A stretch of 64,000 bases of DNA, from assembly GCF_905475465.1 (NCBI RefSeq), contig NC_062236.1:3978001-4042000 (forward strand), in the 5' to 3' direction. The notes below the pieces were generated by a model that made no database searches, was not told the origin of the DNA, and saw nothing but the letters and a program-made list of their open reading frames with translations. The position numbers were made by a program, and so were the translations under genes. Of the stretch, positions 48,613 to 59,307 are shown one piece after another; within the stretch, counting starts at the first letter, position 1, and every line of letters begins with the position of its first letter. Source of the stretch: Pieris napi (taxonomy: Eukaryota > Arthropoda > Insecta > Lepidoptera > Pieridae).

Positions 48613-49003
48613 TTAAAAAAAATGTGAGCCGTCACGGGACGCCTGGCAGATGTGAAACATCGACATTATTTTGTAAAAGTAATATGCAGAAAAGAACAGA
48701 TTGTGATAGGAACTAAATATGTCATAATGATAAAATAAAATACTACGATTTTTTTCCAGATAACAGATTTATTTAATAAACATTTATTTTCATTGAAAAA
48801 AAATTTACGAATTTATTTCAAATCGTGACTACTTAATTCGTTTAATTAGTGACTTCGAAATACACACACCGTACACACTACTGCATATAGACTGTATAAT
48901 AAGTATATATATACCATCGTATAGCGTGGCGACGCGTCGCCACGGCATGCGTCGCCAGAAATCGGTTTTACGTGCGGCTATAGCTGATGTTTCACATCAA
49001 AAC
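48613..49003 (-). mobile_element. MITE-like repeat, copy B
   Basis: Reverse complement of the repeat at 16497..16770. It starts GAGCCGTCACGGGACGCC (from about 48625) and ends GGTTTTACGTGCGGCTATAG then TTTCACATCAAAA. The half containing AGGAACTAAATATGTCATAA is well conserved; the middle differs in length. It touches the truncation point of the RT-nuclease element. Confidence 0.75.
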
Positions 49004-49699
49004 GGTAAATTGATTATTTAAAACTGTAGTTACTGCAGTCACGTTAAATAAAATATGGAGCATAGAACAATATTTGTAAAACGCTATAGTATTATTATTA
49101 GTAAGTCTAAATTCAAACTCATTTAAATGATTTCCTGAATTTAGAATGTTAGATCCTAAGTAAATCGAATACGAGTATGATAAAATGTACATCCGTGTCG
49201 CAAATTTGGTCCCTGACACTTCTTGCCAGTTCTCGCTCATCATCATCAGATCTGGTAAATGTATATTTAGAATATATTATTTATGTTCATATTCACTTTG
49301 TAACTCATAATATAAATATTATATATAGACGTTTTCAAACATAAATTTACCCAGATGTGTTTTCCGTTTGAGTTTATTTTCCTACTCATGGTGAGTGCAA
49401 TTGTTGAATAAGCAATGTTAATTAGTTTAAAAACACTGCAGACCCAAGCTTATTTAGTTACAACTCTAACTTGCTACTTTTACAATAGCGAACCCACAAT
49501 CAGCTCCGCTAATTATTTCTACTATTCACTCCTAGTTTTTTGTTGACAGCCGACTGTATTGTAAACGTAGGCAAAAAACAAAAGGATTTTATGAAGGTGC
49601 AACTAATGAATGTTTTTATAGTCTGCCTCTAATTAAAACTATTTGCTTTTCTACATTATTTATAGTCGTTATTTTCATAGTATCGTTTTTATAAAACTA
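49004..49699. other. Non-coding tract
   Basis: No recognised feature. The frame 48992..49246 (-) has no domain. Confidence 0.4.
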
Positions 49700-50049
49700 C
49701 TAGCAGACCGGCCAAGCTTTGCTGTGGCTAAGGTTTTAATTATATTACTTAGTAGTAACCTATTCAAGGGAAACGGTTGGAGAACACCAGTCATGGGGAC
49801 CACCATGCTTTTTTGGTGGTAATGCCATTAAATTCAACACAGCGCCATCTGTTGGAATTGTGACTATCAGATAATAAACAAATATTTTGCAATAAAATAA
49901 TAGTGCGGGCATAAATTGATATGTAAGCTATCCTATCTTTTAAGTTGGTTCAAACTACACACGGTGTGTAAATTTGATTGATATCGGTTCGGTAGTTTAG
50001 GAGTCCATAGCGGACAAACAACGTGACACGTAATTTATATATATTAAGA
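49700..50049 (-). mobile_element. Non-autonomous Helitron
   Basis: On the minus strand it starts TCTTAATATATATAAATTAC then GTGTCACGTTGTTTGTCCGC and ends GGCCGGTCTGCTAG. It is bordered by A on the 5' side and T on the 3' side of that strand, with no target duplication. An internal hairpin, GGGGACCACCATGCTTTTTT with its partner GGTGGT, lies at about 49797-49820. Length 350 bp, no Rep/helicase. Confidence 0.9.
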
Positions 50050-50959
50050 TTAAAAAGTGTTGTGGTAGAAAGAAAGTCTTCTTTCGCAATTCATCAAGTT
50101 GTCTTGTCTAAATTTGGCTTGATAAATAATTTACATATATGAGAGAATATATTGATACGCACTGTTAAAAGTATAATACTAAAAGTTTGTAAGGCAGTTA
50201 AACAAAATGCAATCGAATCGTTGGTAAATGTAAACGTAAAGTTTTGAATTTAGAATGACAGTTTATTAAAATACCATACCTCTTCATATCAATTCAATGT
50301 ATGTAAATGTCAAATACCTACAGAGATTGATTACTTGACGGGATAGTTTGAGGAAACACGTTTCAGAGTGGATTTATGGGATTACTGAGCATGTTATATC
50401 ATCTAAGTGCAATTGCTCGGAATAATCAATGTTATTATGCTTTGAACGTCGCGTTTAATCACTCCACGAACAAATTGATTGATTATGATATTAACATCTT
50501 GATTTTGATTGACGCTAGATTTAGTGCGATCATGTGCAATAATTCGCCTATATACGTAGGCATATTGTAGCTAATCTAACTTCCTTTGTTGATATTTAAA
50601 ATCTACTTATCACCATTTTTCTATACTTCTTCGCTATATTGTTTGGTTTGTAGGAGATAGATGATACAATATATATAACGGAATAATATTTTATAAATTA
50701 TTGGTTTTTTTATTGCTGAAGTTGTATGGTATTATTTTTATTCGTAGCATCTCACTGTAGACACACATTTTCATCTTATGGTATCTATACATAGCATCGC
50801 TCATTATCTGATATAAATAGGTGTTATTTCACTGCCCAAATAATCCTTCACTTCTACGCAGCCGCACCAACAAGTTCCTGTATTTCTAGCAACGCGAATT
50901 TCTAAATAACATGTTTTTTGATATTTCGTGTACTCGTTCCATGACTGAACCCGAATCGA
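50050..50959. other. Non-coding tract
   Basis: The 64-codon frame 50376..50570 (+) has no recognised domain. Nothing else seen. Confidence 0.4.
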
Positions 50960-51200
50960 CTACAGACTCAAACGGCAGTCATAGGAACAAGTGTCAAAGA
51001 AAACTTTAATATTTATTGTCATTTGAAACTAAATGTTTAAAAAAAATTACTTTTAATAATCATTTATAGATCTGGCAACATTGACAAATTAAATAAACCA
51101 TTCGTATTAACGGTTTTGAACTAATTTGACTTTAATTATTAAAATATAATGACAATGGCAGCTGATACCAGCGCCATTGCTACGACATACAATATACTGT
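50960..51200 (-). repeat. Unclassified dispersed repeat, inverted copy of the 10.3-kb unit
   Basis: Reverse complement gives GTAGCAATGGCGCTGGTATC, CAGCTGCCATTGTCATTATA, CAAATTAGTTCAAAACCGTT and, further on, CCTATGACTGCCGTTTGAGT, in the same order as 10265..10455. No coding or tRNA-like sequence. Confidence 0.7.
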
Positions 51201-53968
51201 TCGTTATTAAATTCCATTTTTGCCTAAAATTCTCCCATTGTTCCTCTGTAATTCAATATTATTTGGTGTGAACTATTGTCGTAACTTTCCTCGTTAAGGT
51301 GTGTTGACAGCACTCGTGTTTTAGTTCACAAACTACTGTTGTCAAAATATATTTGGCTAGAGACTACACTTAATTATATTTATAATTCTGTGATAGTTTC
51401 GCCGTGAAACTATGTGAACTAGAAAATTTTTGCTTTAGTTAAAATGTATGAAATTATGTATATTGTGCGATGAGAATTTTTAAAGCAATTAAGTGTCAAT
51501 GCTTATCAGCCTAGACCATTTCTTGATTCTCCGGAAATTATCTGCACCAATCAAACTGGCTCCCAGTTAGTTTGTGTCGTGTCTTGGCTTATGAGCGCCA
51601 TGGTGGTTAATGTTTAAACCACTAAGATGGCTGTCACAATAAATCATGTCATTTCATAATATAATATTTAGAACCACTAGTGTTGTTACGTCACATGTCA
51701 CATGTCAACATCGTTGTCGGCGTGGTAATAATAATGAAAAAGGTACCGAAGGATTTAAAAAAAAAGACACTTTGTTTATAATTACATAATTATTCCATTT
51801 CCTTACGAATATTTGACGTTTATTTAAACAATATAAGGTTTAAATTAACTCGTGTTCAATCGGAATCTGAAAGGTCCTTCACTACCTTTTGCTTCATTAA
51901 ACTGCCGTTAGGGCATTAAACGTTGTACCTGTGACATTCCATTCTAATATATAATTTTAATTAGTTCACTTATCATCCAAGGGTTAATTATCTTTATATA
52001 TTAATAGTAACTGTATGAGATAATGATATGAGTAAGAGCTGCCGAGTGTGTCAGCGCCTAAACAATTTTTCACTTATGCTTACAAATTATTCACACAAAA
52101 TATCTCGGCTTTATTGCTTTCGCAAATTGATTTATCCACTTAAAGATTTTCCATTCAAGTAAAGCTAAGATTTAACAGTATTTTCACTTCTGTTATCTCT
52201 GTACAAAAAATATTCTTTTACAATTTCAACTTGCTAGCGACTTAAAAGAAACAATGAACATAGAACGTCCTTTATTCATTCCGGAAGAAAGAATCTGTTA
52301 ATTCAATGAAAAATCCGGAAATCGGCTCCTTAACGAAGTACTTAAATGTTCCATTGTTTTTAAATTTCGAACGATGCTTTTAAATAATTACGAGATTCGA
52401 AAATGTTACCTTTTTATCTTTGGAACAGTTCTTAATGAGTGCTGTTTTATGTAAATTATTCTTAAGAATTACGAAAGAATTGGTTTAAAATTGAAACGAA
52501 ACAAAAGTATAGAAGATCGCATTGAACAGTGCCATCTCTTGCGCGTAATATTTGTGAAGTGCCGCCATTTCTAATAATAAACGAAACTTGTACCGACTAT
52601 CGACTAAAATATTATTATAGACAGGAAATAAAAGACATTAAATCGTCTGTTTAATAAACTGCTAGACCGACCGGATTTCTACCTCATATACATTATTCAC
52701 TTGCAATCGGATATCGAATTCAAACCGCTGGGGTCTGAACGGACATATAAATTACCCAAACCTTACATAGGTAAGCCTTACACTATCGTGAATTCTTGAT
52801 ATCTTAGTTCATAACTTTAATGTTTACCCAGATAACTTATAATTTATCAACCTAAATATTAATTATATCCTAATATAATTTAATGTACATTTAAATGGGT
52901 GCTCAAGAGCTTTGTGGTGTCAGTATCTTTTGGACACTGGTCACGGTATAGTTTTAATCCACGGGCGAATTATTAAAAAAAACATATTTCGATAGTATTA
53001 TTTCGTTAATTATTTGGATTTCTTATTTCAAATGTTAAGTTACTAGTACTACTTCATAAGTTATATATATTGATGAGCGAGCTCTGTACGTACGCAACAC
53101 AAGTGCACTGGAATTTCGGAGTTCACGTTTCTTATTTAAGACATTTTTAGAATTAATTATGAAATACGTTTTTCTCACATCTATTTTTTGCTCATAGATT
53201 TTATTTTTTTGTAAAAACCAAGACAAGGTCAAAGTCCTGTCGATAAAACCAGTTGCGGAAGAATTTACATCGCAATATAGATTTTCTTCAATTACAATTT
53301 CGTGTCACCAAAATCCAGTGCCGAGTCCAGATTCAGCGAAAAAATCTCTGTGATGTAAAAACATCTTGAGTATGATTTGGCTAGGGTATAATGAAGGGCT
53401 CAGATCTCATTCAAAAACCCATCCTAACAGCTATTTTTTGGCTGTAAAATAAATAAATTAATAAAAGAACCCCGTTTCCTCCTGCGAAAGTCAGTGAGGT
53501 GCTTTGATCATACTATTGCTCTAAAAAAATTACTATGTGGAGTTAGTAGAAACTTATATATATTTTGTTATTCAATCACATAATAAACTTCGTTAATAGT
53601 TTAATTACAAGCCTTAAAATTTAAAAAAAATATTGGGTTTCGTTTCCGATTTTTCTTTGTAATATTTGTAAATAAGAATTTTTGTCTGTAAATTTCAACG
53701 ACGGTCAATTATTGTCCTACGGATATCTCGAAAAATTTATTCATACGTCTTACGATATGAACGAATACTAATAAATTGGAGCAAAGAATATAACGTCTGT
53801 ATTCAAATTGAAGGGTCCTTTATATTTCTAGCTTACCGAACCGTATTTTTCTTATGCCCTTACCCTATATTAAATTATTGTAACGAGACACTATTGAAAT
53901 CCGAAATCATTTCTTTATCAAGGAATTATTGATTTAAAAATGTAGTTTGGTCGTGAAAGAGAAAAATC
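51201..53968. other. Long non-coding tract
   Basis: No recognised gene. The frame 53035..53232 (-) has no domain. Confidence 0.45.
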
Positions 53969-54172
53969 CAGTGGCGCTACCTTAGATGTAAGAGAAAAGA
54001 CAAGAAGATGATAAGCCTTCTGTTCTAGACATACGCCGTCGGGTGTAAGACGTGAAACTCACGATGTTTTCCTTTACCATGTGCAATGTTATTTTTGAAT
54101 AGCTCACATATTTTGAGCAATCCATTTGTATAACAACTTCAGAGTTGAGAGTCGCATGCCTAGGCTCATATT
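53969..54172 (-). mobile_element. Degenerate SINE (main family)
   Basis: CCAGTGGCGCTACCTTAGAT at the left is the inverted 3' end. CATACGCCGTCGGGTGTAAG, ACTCACGATGTTTTCCTTTA and GAGTTGAGAGTCGCATGCCT keep the order of the family with heavy decay. Confidence 0.7.
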
Positions 54173-54369
54173 CAACTTATAGATAAACATACTCTTAAAA
54201 TATAAACTTATTTATCAATAAAAAACTTAAATAAGAAAACATTTTTATTTTTTAACATAGTTGACTTTTAAAGGAATCGATATCAAGTTCTATGATAGCT
54301 AGCGGCGTCCATGCGTCGGGTTGTCTCTCTCTTTAAAATATGGCGAGGGGGCCGATGGCTGGCCATGCG

Positions 54370-54785
54370 TTATACTCGTGAACGGGTGCTACTTGTGGTG
54401 ACTAGTCGTACTTGAATTCGTGTATGCGGTGATGTTATTTATTTCGACTATGTATTTGCGTGTTGTTTCCACGAGAATGTAAGTGCATGCTCCTATTTCA
54501 CCATGCCTGCTACTGATAGAGGACAAATCTTTGTTTTCAATTTATTTTATTATTATTAATTACTTAAGATGTCATGTGGAACATGGTGAAATAGTTGCAG
54601 CTCCATACAAACATTGTGTAAAACAAAAAACTTGGCGATTATAAAGAGTGGCGGAGAGTTTATTGCCAGTTCATCTGTTCCGTTCTACGCCCTTGATTTG
54701 AGAACTGGCAGTAAATGTAAAATTAGAAGCATTAAATATGTATTTCTTTTTTGACGTTCATAAGTGTACGTCCTATATGTGCAAT
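54370..54785 (+). mobile_element. Non-LTR-type dispersed repeat, copy 2 of 3
   Basis: Parallel to 30405..30797 but more complete: it retains TTGAGAACTGGCAGTAAATG, which is deleted in copy 1, and then TTTTTTGACGTTCATAAGTG. It lies just downstream of the last exon of the odorant receptor. GC-richer DNA at 54297-54370 may be its 5' continuation. Confidence 0.7.
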
Positions 54786-54834
54786 AATATTTAATTTATA
54801 GAATGATTGAAATTATTTTAATATGAATTATTTG

Positions 54835-54888
54835 CTAAGCGTCAATTGTCTGAAGAACGGTAAAAGATTGGTACGTTATCTTCAAAAC
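54835..54888 (-). CDS. Odorant receptor exon 5 (stop codon)
   Basis: 54 bp, acceptor TTTTCAG. Codes for VLKITYQSFTVLQTIDA and TAG, the usual short C-terminal exon of insect ORs. An ATTAAA that could serve for polyadenylation lies about 15 bp past the stop, but this is not certain. Confidence 0.85.
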   Translation of the reverse strand, partial: VLKITYQSFTVLQTIDA

Positions 54889-57800
54889 CTGAAAATGAAT
54901 TTAAATATAATATATAAAATGGCCCCCAGAAATGCTGTATTTTCAAAGTCAACATAACAAACTTACCAATAGCTGGTATGTAACGCTACTGAATATTTAA
55001 AAGAATAATTATCTAAATACATACAGCGGTCATTGTAATTAACGACAAATCATTTCCACTTATGGTTTTTAAGCCGACCTCCTTCGTCATAAAGATTATT
55101 ATAGCCAAGTAAGCATTCCTATCTTTCGGTTTTAAGCTAGTCCATTCAAAGTCAAGTAGTGCCAATTTTACGTCGTTCGTCTAAAAAAGGATACAATATA
55201 TATTTCTATGAGAAAAATGTATTTAAAAAAGAAAATTTTCGGTCGCATTTTTTATTCTTTCAATTAACTTGCTCTTGAATAATAGTGTGAGGAAGCCTGT
55301 CTTACACAAAAATCGACTACGCGTGATAACCGCAAATCCTTTGTCACCTATTTGCATATAATTTAAGAGTTTAGATGCAATACTAAAATACACATTTAGA
55401 GTAAATAAAGACTATTTTACTTGATATTAGATATAAAAGCTTCATCAGTAATATTTTCATTCCTAACACAATTTGTAATTAAGACTAATTATTACTGTAA
55501 TTGGACTGAATACTTTATGAAAACGTAGTTGGTGATTGAGGAAATCTTCAAATTTTTAATGAATTGCGCGCCAATTTGTTACATTATTAAATATCCGAGT
55601 CAGACCTTAGTTTTAATCTGTTCTCCAAACCAATTGTAAACGAAAATCTCAGCGAACATTGGAATCATGTGTGGCGCGAATCGCCAGTTTATTTCCTGAA
55701 AACATCGTGCAAAACGGTTAACACATGTAACGTCCGTATACTTTGATATTTTACCCTTATCAAATAAACATTTATTTGAATCAGTCCTATAAACAGCAAT
55801 ATCTCTTTTTTTATAAAAATAATTAATTCTAATTGTATGTTAAATAACATAAGATAAATCAAGATCTTAGGAAATAAACGCATCTAAAGCATATATGTAT
55901 GATAGGACCTAATTAGTCATATATACATAAAATATATCAGAAGAAATTATGTGTATTTATATTTAGCAAATATTTATGGGTATATACACAAAAGAGAAAA
56001 CTAGTCACCTAAATGGTAAAATAAATTTATTAAAGGTTGCATATGTACTGAGTTTAATATAAGATTTGTTTTTTTTTCAAATTGAATGCTAGAAAAAATC
56101 GGCATTTAAAGATAATTTAAACAAAAAGCCCCTTGACTGGTAAAAATTTCATATAAAAATCGGTTGTCTGTAAAGTCGGTTGTCTGTAAAGTCGGTTTAC
56201 TGACGATAGTTGAACGTGACAACGTCACGAATCGCTCACTCAAGTAGGAGAGAGACAGATGTCGAACGCTGAAGAGCGCGGAGTCCGATTGTGCCTCTCT
56301 GTCGCTTCGCGCTCTCGCTTGCCCTTCAAGCCTTAAATGGAACGCCTCAGAGCAAGGTAACGCCTCAGAGCGAGGTAACGCCTCAGAGCGAGGTAACGCT
56401 GCATGAGTCATGTTTTTTCGTGCGTGCAGTTGCATAAAGGTCGATTTACATCAAACGAGCGAATGCTCATTCTATCCCCACTACATCAAATTCTTCTAGT
56501 GTAAACAGGCGTAGAGCATTCTTTCGTTGTTCTTAGTGCGTTCGCAAAGATTCTATAGAATATTCTAAGAATGCTCGTTCGCTTGATGTAAACGGCGCAA
56601 GAGCGCGCGAACAGTTGCTTGGAGCGTTCTAGCGTGTTCGAACGTGCTCGCGCCACTGAGCGGTCTTTTCAAAGCGTTCTTGTGTTCTAGCGATTGTTTA
56701 CGTATCTTATCGATTAAATTATGGATTGGTCTCAAGAAAAATGTTTATTAATGATAGAAGCCTACCGCAATTTCAGATGCCTGTGGGATCCGACGTATGA
56801 AAACTATAAAAATACAACTTACAAACAAGATGCTTGGCGGGAAATCGCAAAACAACTGGAATGTAATGTTGAAGAGTTAAAAAAAAAGATGGACTCGCTT
56901 CTTGCATCTTACCGCCGGGAAAGGCAAAAAACAATGAGTACTAAGTCAGGCAGCAGTGCCGATTGTATCTATAATTCTCAATGGTTTGCATTTAAAAGCA
57001 TGCACTTTTTGATGGACAAAAAATTATCTAAAATTCGTACTTGATTTTCGAATTTTTTCGATGGTCAGAGATAGTAAATGATCAAAATCCTCCGGCGCCA
57101 TTCTACAAAAGTTTTGGAATTGTCCACTTTCTTCTTGTTTTCGCATATCCATCATTGTTTCACCTACATTATCCAGTGTCCTTCGATGCATTAAATTTGT
57201 AACCCACCAACGTCTCTTCCTTCTTTTATTTTTGAGTTTTCGCGACAAAATAATAAATGCAGCACTTGCAATAATGATATCGCTGTCAGAGTCAGACATA
57301 ACGAAGCACTACCAATACTAACCACAGAATTGACATGAATGAGCAAAGAACATTCGATCTAGCTTTTGTTTACACTAAAAGATTACGAAAGAATGCACTT
57401 GTTCTAGCTCTAGCTCTATGTTCGTTTGATGTAAATCGATACCTCTAGCTGTCGTTTACACTAAAAGATTACGAAAGAATGCTCTTGTTCTAGCTCTAGC
57501 TCTATGTTCGTTTGATGTAAATCGACCTTAAGACGTTGTCACGTCAAAACGAGACATAGACTGGTTAATTGTTCGAAGTGTCTAACGATGGTGAATTGAA
57601 ATTCACCTGAATGAAGTAGCAGCATATGTTTTTAAGTATGCTATATATTTACATATAATATCTTTGCATATTTGCTATTAATAGTTAAACAATATTTAAA
57701 TTACCTTGCTCATCAATAATAGGTTGAGACAGATACACATAGCAGCATTGCACAGCGGTATTAATGCTGAAACCTTATACATTTTGATCAGTAATGATAG

Positions 57801-59307
57801 GTACCTAAAACACAAATATAATGTTTTTTTTAATATTGTCTTTTATAAGACTATAACATACTGCAAATTCTAGCAATTAAATCGTTGATGTAAATCAACC
57901 CCGGGAAGAATTTTGAAGTATATGCTAAATAATTTTAAAGTTGTAATGTTGAGCTTTTTACTCGGTTAAGTGTATTTATTTATTTCGTAATACTACAGCT
58001 AACATAAATCATATAACTCAAAACAATTGTACTAAAGATATAGGCCAAGAAGGATTAAATACAAAAAGTTCAAACATTTACGAAAGGAAAAAATCTATAA
58101 AAATTATTAAATACATTTAACTAAGTAATTTAATTCGGCTGTCTTGCTGTGGTGAAAGTGAGGGTGTGCTCATAATTGGGGTGATTTTGATAATCTTAAT
58201 ACTCATTTTGAGCATATTTTAGGATAGCTTAAGTCAATGGTTAAATAGTGGTTGCTGTACGTTCGGGCTGCGTGATACAAAACTGAGTTTTTTGCACAGT
58301 TGGTGTTGATATCAGGAACGTGAAACAATGCATAATTACGAGTCTGGTAGACGGAAACATGGGAGTACAATTTTTCTAGAAGTGATTTGCAATAATATTT
58401 ATTTAATAGTTTTAAATTTTTGGACTCTAAAGATTTTTGTGCTCGATATAAGTGTGAGCTACATAAGTCATAAACTTCTAATTTTTAAGACTAAAAATCT
58501 ATACAATCATATTTCTATTATAACTTACTTGTTTAATTTAAGATGAGTATAATAAAATTCACGTAACGCTTTGTTTAATCTTTCAGCGTATTCGTCTCTT
58601 CCCGTACTTCTTTCAACTTTTAATATACTCACTAACCCCTGACACGCCGTACATAAAAAATATATCAACACAATAAACCACATATCCAGTATCATAGTGC
58701 TGCTTATTTCAAACATTAATATCGTATGTAAGAACCAAGCTATTTCATAATACGGACTGGACATTGGCATCAAAGTCATTGTGGATCTGGAGAGAAGGAT
58801 TCGCGTCCCAGCTATATAATTCCACAAAGTTGTTAGTTCGTAAATCAAAACTGGTGCTATTGCTATACAAAATAAGGAGTATACAATTCTATTTCCAGTC
58901 TGAAGTACCCTTTTGATATCCGCAGTGGGGTTTCTTCGTATTACGTCTATAAGTGTGTTCTTTATAGTTGCGTAGAGATCGCGGAATGTGTATCTACTTT
59001 TTATGAACAATACCATTTTGACCGGGAACATAGTTATCATGATAATTGTGTAGTATGCCTCTGCTTGCAGATCTTTATCGTCACTTGTTTTTAGGCATTC
59101 CACAGTCCCAATAAAAACGTAAATGAAAAGGAGTACATTTAATAGTTGATGGACAAAATGTTTTCTCCAAGACCATCTTGGGTCCAATACTTGCTGTCCG
59201 TAAATGCTTTGGTACACCAAGGCTGGGAAAAATATGTCGTCGATTTCATTTCTGGGTCCAACTGTCTGTATGTATTTAAAAATTGTTTTTTTGAAAATGT
59301 TAGTCAT
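54835..59307 (-). CDS. Insect odorant receptor (7tm_6 family), five exons
   Basis: Joined from 58529..59307, 57705..57804, 55606..55695, 55025..55180 and 54835..54888, it gives 392 residues with every phase consistent and all introns GT-AG. Family members are odour-gated receptor subunits in the dendrite membrane of olfactory neurons, working with the co-receptor Orco. The N-terminus is hydrophilic. Hydrophobic segments lie at about 52-72, 84-103, 141-163, 188-224, 269-290, 298-316 and 350-390, in line with seven membrane passes and an inside N-terminus. MSSPYYEIAWFLHT (182-195) and, near the C-terminus, AEIFVYNWFGEQI and LKITYQSFTVLQ resemble conserved OR blocks. The length is normal for the family. 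Intron 2 (2009 bp) hosts a Harbinger transposon; the other introns are 724, 425 and 136 bp. No frameshift is seen, so the gene looks intact. The ligand cannot be inferred. Confidence 0.88.
55025..55180 (-). CDS. Odorant receptor exon 4
   Basis: 156 bp, acceptor TTTTTTAG, donor GTATGT. Codes for 52 residues, including ALLDFEWTSLKP and LSLITMTA, matching the intracellular loop and start of the last membrane segment in 7tm_6 receptors. Phase 0 at both ends. Confidence 0.87.
55606..55695 (-). CDS. Odorant receptor exon 3
   Basis: 90 bp, acceptor TTTTCAG, donor GTCTGA (weak but GT). Codes for 30 residues containing PMFAEIFVYNWFGEQI, a block with clear resemblance to the sixth membrane segment and following loop of insect ORs. 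Phase 0 at both ends. Confidence 0.85.
56100..56437. mobile_element. MITE-like repeat with GACGTTGTCACGTC ends, left part (interrupted)
   Basis: TCGGTTGTCTGTAAAGTCGG and GAACGTGACAACGTC match the left side of the repeat at 34255..34630. The right end (GACGTTGTCACGTCAAAAC) is found beyond the Harbinger element at 57532, so the latter is inserted in this repeat. It contains a doubled CGGTTGTCTGTAAAGT (56161-56192) and three AACGCCTCAGAGCGAGGT units. The 109-codon minus frame is a by-product of the repeats. Confidence 0.6.
56340..56398 (+). repeat. Tandem repeat, 18-bp unit, about three copies
   Basis: AACGCCTCAGAGCAAGGT, then two AACGCCTCAGAGCGAGGT units and a start of a fourth. Period 18 bp, a single base differs in the first unit. 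Confidence 0.9.
56721..57044 (+). CDS. Harbinger-associated MADF-type DNA-binding protein
   Basis: 107 residues. It starts MDWSQEKCLLMIEAYR, has LWDPTYENYKN, and then DAWREIAKQLECNVEELKKK and LLASYRRERQK. These are the three-helix MADF blocks, with the Trp and WDP positions in place. In Harbinger elements such a second protein binds DNA and helps import and guide the transposase. The usual C-terminal extension seems cut: the frame closes after FLMDKKLSKIRT, exactly where the opposite frame ends. It is a mobile-element gene and may still be translatable. Confidence 0.85.
   Translation: MDWSQEKCLLMIEAYRNFRCLWDPTYENYKNTTYKQDAWREIAKQLECNVEELKKKMDSLLASYRRERQKTMSTKSGSSADCIYNSQWFAFKSMHFLMDKKLSKIRT
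57024..57299 (-). pseudogene. Harbinger transposase, N-terminal remnant
   Basis: 91 codons. After an acidic start (MSDSDSD) and a basic stretch (KNKRRKRRWWVTNLMHRR), the block FQNFCRMAPEDFDHLLSLTI matches the N-terminal region of PIF/Harbinger nucleases (HARBI1-like), where the DDE domain follows after about 60 more residues. Here the frame ends at KIRKSSTNFR. The whole catalytic domain is absent, so the protein cannot cut DNA. The deletion junction lies at the overlap with the MADF frame. Confidence 0.85.
57368..57526 (+). repeat. Duplicated right end of the Harbinger element
   Basis: Two 73-bp units (57368..57440 and 57454..57526), period 86 bp, both running from GTTTACACTAAAAGATTACG to GATGTAAATCGA. 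The inner unit repeats the terminal sequence except for its last bases. Confidence 0.9.
57532..57565. mobile_element. MITE-like repeat, right end beyond the Harbinger insertion
   Basis: GACGTTGTCACGTCAAAACG is the inverse of GTGACAACGTC at 56216 and corresponds to 34608-34627. It closes the repeat interrupted by the transposon. Confidence 0.6.
57705..57804 (-). CDS. Odorant receptor exon 2
   Basis: 100 bp, acceptor GTGTTTTAG, donor GTAATT. The first base completes a Lys codon, followed by YLSLLIKMYK and a hydrophobic stretch, MCICLNLLLM, that fits the fifth membrane segment. Ends in phase 0. Confidence 0.82.
58529..59307 (-). CDS. Odorant receptor exon 1
   Basis: Codes for residues 1-259 plus two bases of codon 260. 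The ATG at 59307 is the first in the frame. The donor GTAAGT starts at 58528. A TATA-like ATATATAAATAAG lies about 40 bp upstream of the ATG, but a promoter is not claimed. Without splicing the frame would end at the TAA inside the donor. Confidence 0.9.

Larger units (their letters stand above)
56438..57528. mobile_element. Internally deleted PIF/Harbinger DNA transposon
   Basis: 1091 bp with matching ends: the left begins AGGTCGATTTACATCAAACG and the right is its inverse, 21 bp identical. The flanks are TAA at 56435-56437 and TAA at 57529-57531, the 3-bp TWA target duplication of this superfamily. It carries the two characteristic proteins as convergent frames: a MADF/Myb-like DNA-binding protein and the first ~90 residues of the transposase. 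The catalytic DDE part of the transposase is missing. It sits in intron 2 of the odorant receptor. Confidence 0.92.

Noticed and set aside
56106..56435. 109-codon minus frame with repeated SEALP
   Set aside because: The repeats are the translation of the 18-bp tandem repeat in a MITE-like sequence.
58525..59307. Odorant receptor as a truncated pseudogene ending at codon 260
   Set aside because: The stop lies inside a GTAAGT donor, and four further exons continue the protein in phase to a normal C-terminus.
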